Of a DNA stretch of 45,330 bases, positions 42,746 through 45,330 are shown one piece after another; the first letter of the stretch is position 1, and the number at the start of each line of letters is the position of its first letter. Made by a program: the position numbers and the translations under genes. The notes under the pieces are model-generated. The model saw only the letters and a list, made by a program, of their open reading frames with translations, made no database searches and had not been told where the DNA came from. The DNA comes from SG8-41 sp036397875 (GTDB taxonomy: Bacteria; Pseudomonadota; Gammaproteobacteria; Burkholderiales; SG8-41), in contig DASWIC010000138.1 in NCBI GenBank assembly GCA_036397875.1, forward strand, positions 1 to 45,330, in the 5' to 3' direction.

Positions 42746-42771
42746 CCGCCATTTCCGGAGAAGGATCCGGC

Positions 42772-43386
42772 TTGAAGCCCGACTTGCGCAATAACAGGGA
42801 CTTTATTGCCGGGCTGCTGTTCGCCGTTATCGGGGCGCTGGCGGTCGCCCTCGCCCACGATTATCCGATCGGCACGACCATGCGCATGGGGCCCGGCTAC
42901 TTCCCCACGGCCCTGGGCGCCATCCTGTTCCTGTTCGGGGTCTATGTGCTCGCGCGCGGCACCGCCGTGGGAGCCTGCTTCGGCGTGCTCCCCGGCACGG
43001 GGCCCGCGCTCTCCTCGTTCGCGACCTACATGCTGGAGAAGAAGCTGGCGCGAGACCCGTCGCGCTTCGGACGAGGCGCGATCGAAGGGGTCGCGGCCCC
43101 CGAGGCGGCCAACAACGCCGCCGCGCAGACAGCGTTCATCCCGATGCTCACCCTCGGCATTCCAGCCAGCGCGACCATAGCATTGATGCTGGCGGCGTTG
43201 ACGCTCCAAGGCATCGCGATCGGGCCGCTGCTGGAGGAGAACTTGCGCCGCGCGCTGCTGCTCTCGCGCGGCGACCCGACGGTGTTCTTCACCCGACCGT
43301 TGAGCCTCACGTTCATGATCGCCACCGCGCTTATATTCATCGTCATGGTCGTCCCGGCGGCGCGCAGGACACGTCCCGGAACCTAA
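42772..43386 (+). pseudogene. TctB-TctA chimeric remnant (in-frame)
   Basis: The 204-residue frame starts at TTG 42772 after GGAGAAGG. Residues 1 to about 63 look like TctB: a short charged start, one membrane helix and MRMGPGYFPTALGAILFLFG. From about 67 to 152 it is the middle of TctA: GVLPGTGPALSSFATYMLEK, RGAIEGVAAPEAANN and FIPMLTLGIPASATIALM. From about 153 it jumps to the TctA C-terminus: EENLRRALLLSRGDPTVFF. TctB is normally about 150 and TctA about 500 residues, so most of both is missing, yet the frame is open. I call it a double-deletion fusion, most likely not a working transporter. Confidence 0.85.
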
Positions 43387-43406
43387 CAGAGAGAGGAGAA
43401 GCCCCC

Positions 43407-44378
43407 ATGCAACACCCGTTCATTGCGCACCTTCTGGCGCTCATGCCGCTTCTCGGCGCGGCGCTCCCCGCGCTGGCGCAGGCGCCCTACCCCGCGAAGC
43501 CGATCCGTTTCCTCATCGGCTTCCCGCCCGGCGGCAGCAACGACATCGTGGCGCGGGTTCTGGCGCCCAAGCTCGCCGAGGGCCTGGGCCAGCAGGTAGT
43601 GGTCGAAAACCGGGGTGGCGCCAACACCTCTATCGCATCGCAGCTCATGGTGAACTCGGCGCCGGACGGTTACACCATCCTGATGAACGCGCCGGGGCAC
43701 ACCACCAACCCGGCCCTGATCAAGCTCGGCTTCGACTCGATCAACGATTTCGCATTCATCACGCTGCTCGGCAAGTCGCCCAACCTCCTCACGGTGCACC
43801 CGTCGTTTCCGCCGAAAACGGTGAAGGAGCTGATCGCGCTGTCGAAGAAACGGCCCGGCGAGGTCAACTACGGGTCGTCCGGGATCGGCACCTCGGTCCA
43901 CCTCTCCGCGGAGCTGTTCCAGTACATGACCGGTATCAAGTGGGAGCACGTGGCCTACCGGGGCGGCGGCCCGGGGCTCGTGGCGCTGATCGCGGGAGAG
44001 GTGTCGCTTTATTTCGGCAACTTGCCCACGATGATCCGGCAGGTGCGGGCCGGCAAGCTTCGAGGGGTTGCGATCAGCGCCACGAAACGCGCTGCGGCGG
44101 CCCCCGAGTTCCCGACCATCCACGAGAGCGGCGTGCCGGGATTCGAGGTGTCGAACTGGTGGGGCATATCGGCCCCGGCGAGGACGCCGAAGCCCATACT
44201 CGAGCGGCTGCACAAGGAAATTGTCGGCGCGCTCCGCTCCCCGGCCGTGAGCGGGCGGCTGCAGGAGTTCGGCGCGGAGGTCATCGGCAACACACCCCAG
44301 GAATACGCGGCCTACATCCGCAACGAGATCGCGAAGTGGGACAAGGTGATCAGGGCGGCGGGCATCAAAGGCCAGTGA
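43407..44378 (+). CDS. Tripartite tricarboxylate transporter substrate-binding protein (Bug/TctC family)
   Basis: Periplasmic receptor for an organic acid, normally feeding a TctAB membrane pair; 323 residues. A signal peptide of about 25 residues ends ALPALAQ. The mature start YPAKPIRFLIGFPPGGSNDI is the Bug hallmark. It is followed by VVVENRGGANTSIAS, NYGSSGIGTSVHLSAELF and VAYRGGGPGLVALIAGEV. The ribosome binding site GAGAGGAG is strong. The only tct membrane gene in the window is the deleted chimera just upstream, so this receptor is either orphan or works with a pair elsewhere, as is common in Burkholderiales. The ligand is unknown. Confidence 0.95.
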   Translation: MQHPFIAHLLALMPLLGAALPALAQAPYPAKPIRFLIGFPPGGSNDIVARVLAPKLAEGLGQQVVVENRGGANTSIASQLMVNSAPDGYTILMNAPGHTTNPALIKLGFDSINDFAFITLLGKSPNLLTVHPSFPPKTVKELIALSKKRPGEVNYGSSGIGTSVHLSAELFQYMTGIKWEHVAYRGGGPGLVALIAGEVSLYFGNLPTMIRQVRAGKLRGVAISATKRAAAAPEFPTIHESGVPGFEVSNWWGISAPARTPKPILERLHKEIVGALRSPAVSGRLQEFGAEVIGNTPQEYAAYIRNEIAKWDKVIRAAGIKGQ

Positions 44379-44384
44379 CGACGG

Positions 44385-44519
44385 ACGAAATCCCCCCGCT
44401 TCGCTACCCCCCTTTGTTAAAGGGGGGTTAAGGAGGATCATTTCTCCCCCCCTTTGTTAAAGGGGGGTTAAGGAGGATCATTTCTCCCTCCTTTGATAAC
44501 GGGGGGCAGGGGGGATTGG
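44385..44519. repeat. Palindromic repeat cluster 2 (three hairpin units, 40-base period)
   Basis: Palindromes at 44407-44427 and 44447-44467 are identical, and a third at 44486-44506 is degenerate (CTCCTTTGATAACGGGGGG). The first two are separated by GTTAAGGAGGATCATTTCTC-type spacer and repeat with a 40-base period. The cluster starts with ACGAAATCCCCCCGCTTCGC and ends CAGGGGGGATTGG, mirroring cluster 1. It lies between the TctC gene and the carboxyltransferase gene, and its end may supply the ribosome binding site (GGGGA) of the latter. Confidence 0.9.
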
Positions 44520-44527
44520 GGAATAAC

Positions 44528-45330
44528 GTGTCAGCCAAGAATGTCCTGAAGGAATTGGAGGAGAAGAACACCGAGGCGCTGGCGATGGGCGGCGCGGAGA
44601 AGCTCGCCGCGCGCAGGAAACAGGGGGTGCTGAACGCCCGCGAGCGCATCGACCGCCTGGTGGACCCGGGCAGCTTCGCGGAATCGGGGCGCCACGCCCG
44701 CGCGATCCGCCCCGAGGTCCGGCACAAGACGCCCGCCGACGGCAAGGTGGCGGGTTTCGCGCGCATCGACGGGCGCGATGTGGCGCTCGTGTCCAACGAC
44801 TTCACCGTGCTCGGCGCCTCGAGCAGCGTCATCAACATGAAGAAAATCCGGCACGTGAAGCAGGCCGCGTGCCGCCATGGCATGCCGCTCGTTCTGCTCG
44901 GCGAGTCCTCCGGGGCGCGCATGCCCGACCGCATGGGCGCTTCGGGCCGCGCGCTCCTGGCGCAGGACCCGACCGAATACCAGCGCCTGCGCGAGTCGCC
45001 GTGGGTGTCCGCCCTGCTCGGCCAGTGCTACGGCTCCTCGACCTGGTATGCCGCGATGTCGGACTTCGTCGTGATGCGCAAGGGCTCGGTGATGGCGATC
45101 GCGAGCCCCGGCGTCACCTCGATCGCGATCGGAAGACCGATCGATTCCGAGGAGCTCGGCGGCTGGAAACTGCTGACCGGCGTATCGGGCCTCGCCGACC
45201 TGGCGGTGGACAACGACGAGCAGGCGCTCGAGGCCGTGAAGCGGTTTCTTTCCTTTATGCCGGCGCACAACAGGGAGGCCCCGCCCGAGCGGCCGGTGCC
45301 GCCGGGATCGGGGGAAGCGTGCCGCAAGAT
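44528..45330 (+). CDS. Acyl-CoA carboxylase carboxyltransferase subunit (partial, continues beyond the window)
   Basis: Beta (carboxyltransferase) component of a biotin-dependent acetyl/propionyl/methylcrotonyl-CoA-type carboxylase; about 267 residues are visible. It begins at GTG 44528, ten bases after a GGGGA, and stays open to the right edge. AEKLAARRKQGVLNARERID followed by RLVDPGSF is the family start. LVLLGESSGARM (about 121-132) corresponds to the usual DSGGAR oxyanion region, with the motif altered to ESSGAR. SGLADLAVDNDEQALEAVKR near residues 220-239 is also typical. The substrate cannot be fixed from this part. The biotin carboxylase partner would lie outside the window. Confidence 0.9.
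   Translation, partial: MSAKNVLKELEEKNTEALAMGGAEKLAARRKQGVLNARERIDRLVDPGSFAESGRHARAIRPEVRHKTPADGKVAGFARIDGRDVALVSNDFTVLGASSSVINMKKIRHVKQAACRHGMPLVLLGESSGARMPDRMGASGRALLAQDPTEYQRLRESPWVSALLGQCYGSSTWYAAMSDFVVMRKGSVMAIASPGVTSIAIGRPIDSEELGGWKLLTGVSGLADLAVDNDEQALEAVKRFLSFMPAHNREAPPERPVPPGSGEACRK

Noticed and set aside
43383..44441. Minus-strand frame opposite the TctC gene beginning in repeat cluster 2
   Set aside because: Same spurious pattern: repeat-derived start followed by antisense translation.
42151..44519. Composite transposon bounded by the repeat clusters
   Set aside because: No transposase frame, terminal inverted repeat or target duplication is visible; kept only as a recombination or cassette hypothesis.

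Overview
The window is high-GC DNA that looks like the chromosomal origin region of a betaproteobacterium, probably an uncultured or little-studied member of or near the Burkholderiales. I infer this from gene order (atpIBEFHAGD - parB - parA - rsmG - mnmG - mnmE - yidC - rnpA - rpmH // dnaA - dnaN - gyrB), from the def-fmt-rsmB-DUF4390-ntrY-ntrX block, and from a Bug-family (TctC) receptor. Nearly all genes point away from oriC: minus strand to its left, plus strand to its right. The exception is topB-dprA-LysM.

Layout. 1-6036: F1Fo ATP synthase operon on the minus strand (atpD is cut by the left edge), with a clear sigma70-type promoter at 5971-6000. 6037-11726: chromosome segregation (parA, parB) and tRNA/rRNA modification (rsmG, mnmG, mnmE). 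Two parS palindromes lie between mnmG and mnmE. 11778-13960: YidC insertase, RNase P protein and ribosomal protein L34, driven by a near-consensus promoter at 13991-14020. 14154-19233: dnaA, oriC, dnaN and gyrB. 19280-24343: topoisomerase III, DprA and a LysM protein, facing the fork. 24451-31218: peptide deformylase, Met-tRNA formyltransferase, RsmB, a DUF4390 protein and the NtrY/NtrX two-component system. 31237-39577: carbohydrate core (tkt, gap, pgk, pyk, class I fba) with an MmgE/PrpD gene inserted. 39655-45330: an accessory module with a CobW-type GTPase, amidohydrolase, cupin, tripartite tricarboxylate transporter remnants and receptor, and the start of an acyl-CoA carboxylase carboxyltransferase.

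The left and central parts are housekeeping and mostly orthodox. The unusual points are: (i) an oriC carrying a readable DnaA box / GC spacer / DnaA-trio arrangement directly upstream of dnaN; (ii) an rnpA frame with no ATG, GTG or TTG before its conserved N-terminus; (iii) an NtrX whose AAA+ domain has lost the Walker A lysine, the Walker B aspartate and the GAFTGA loop; (iv) a 204-residue in-frame chimera of TctB and two separated pieces of TctA; and (v) two clusters of C6TTT-N3-AAAG6 palindromes, sharing a 57-base near-identical repeat, that bracket the cupin / Tct chimera / TctC segment. I found no CRISPR array, insertion sequence, rRNA, tRNA or defence system. No gene-free stretch exceeds about 200 bases; the longest is oriC. 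I could not run any search, so family calls rest on motifs and context.
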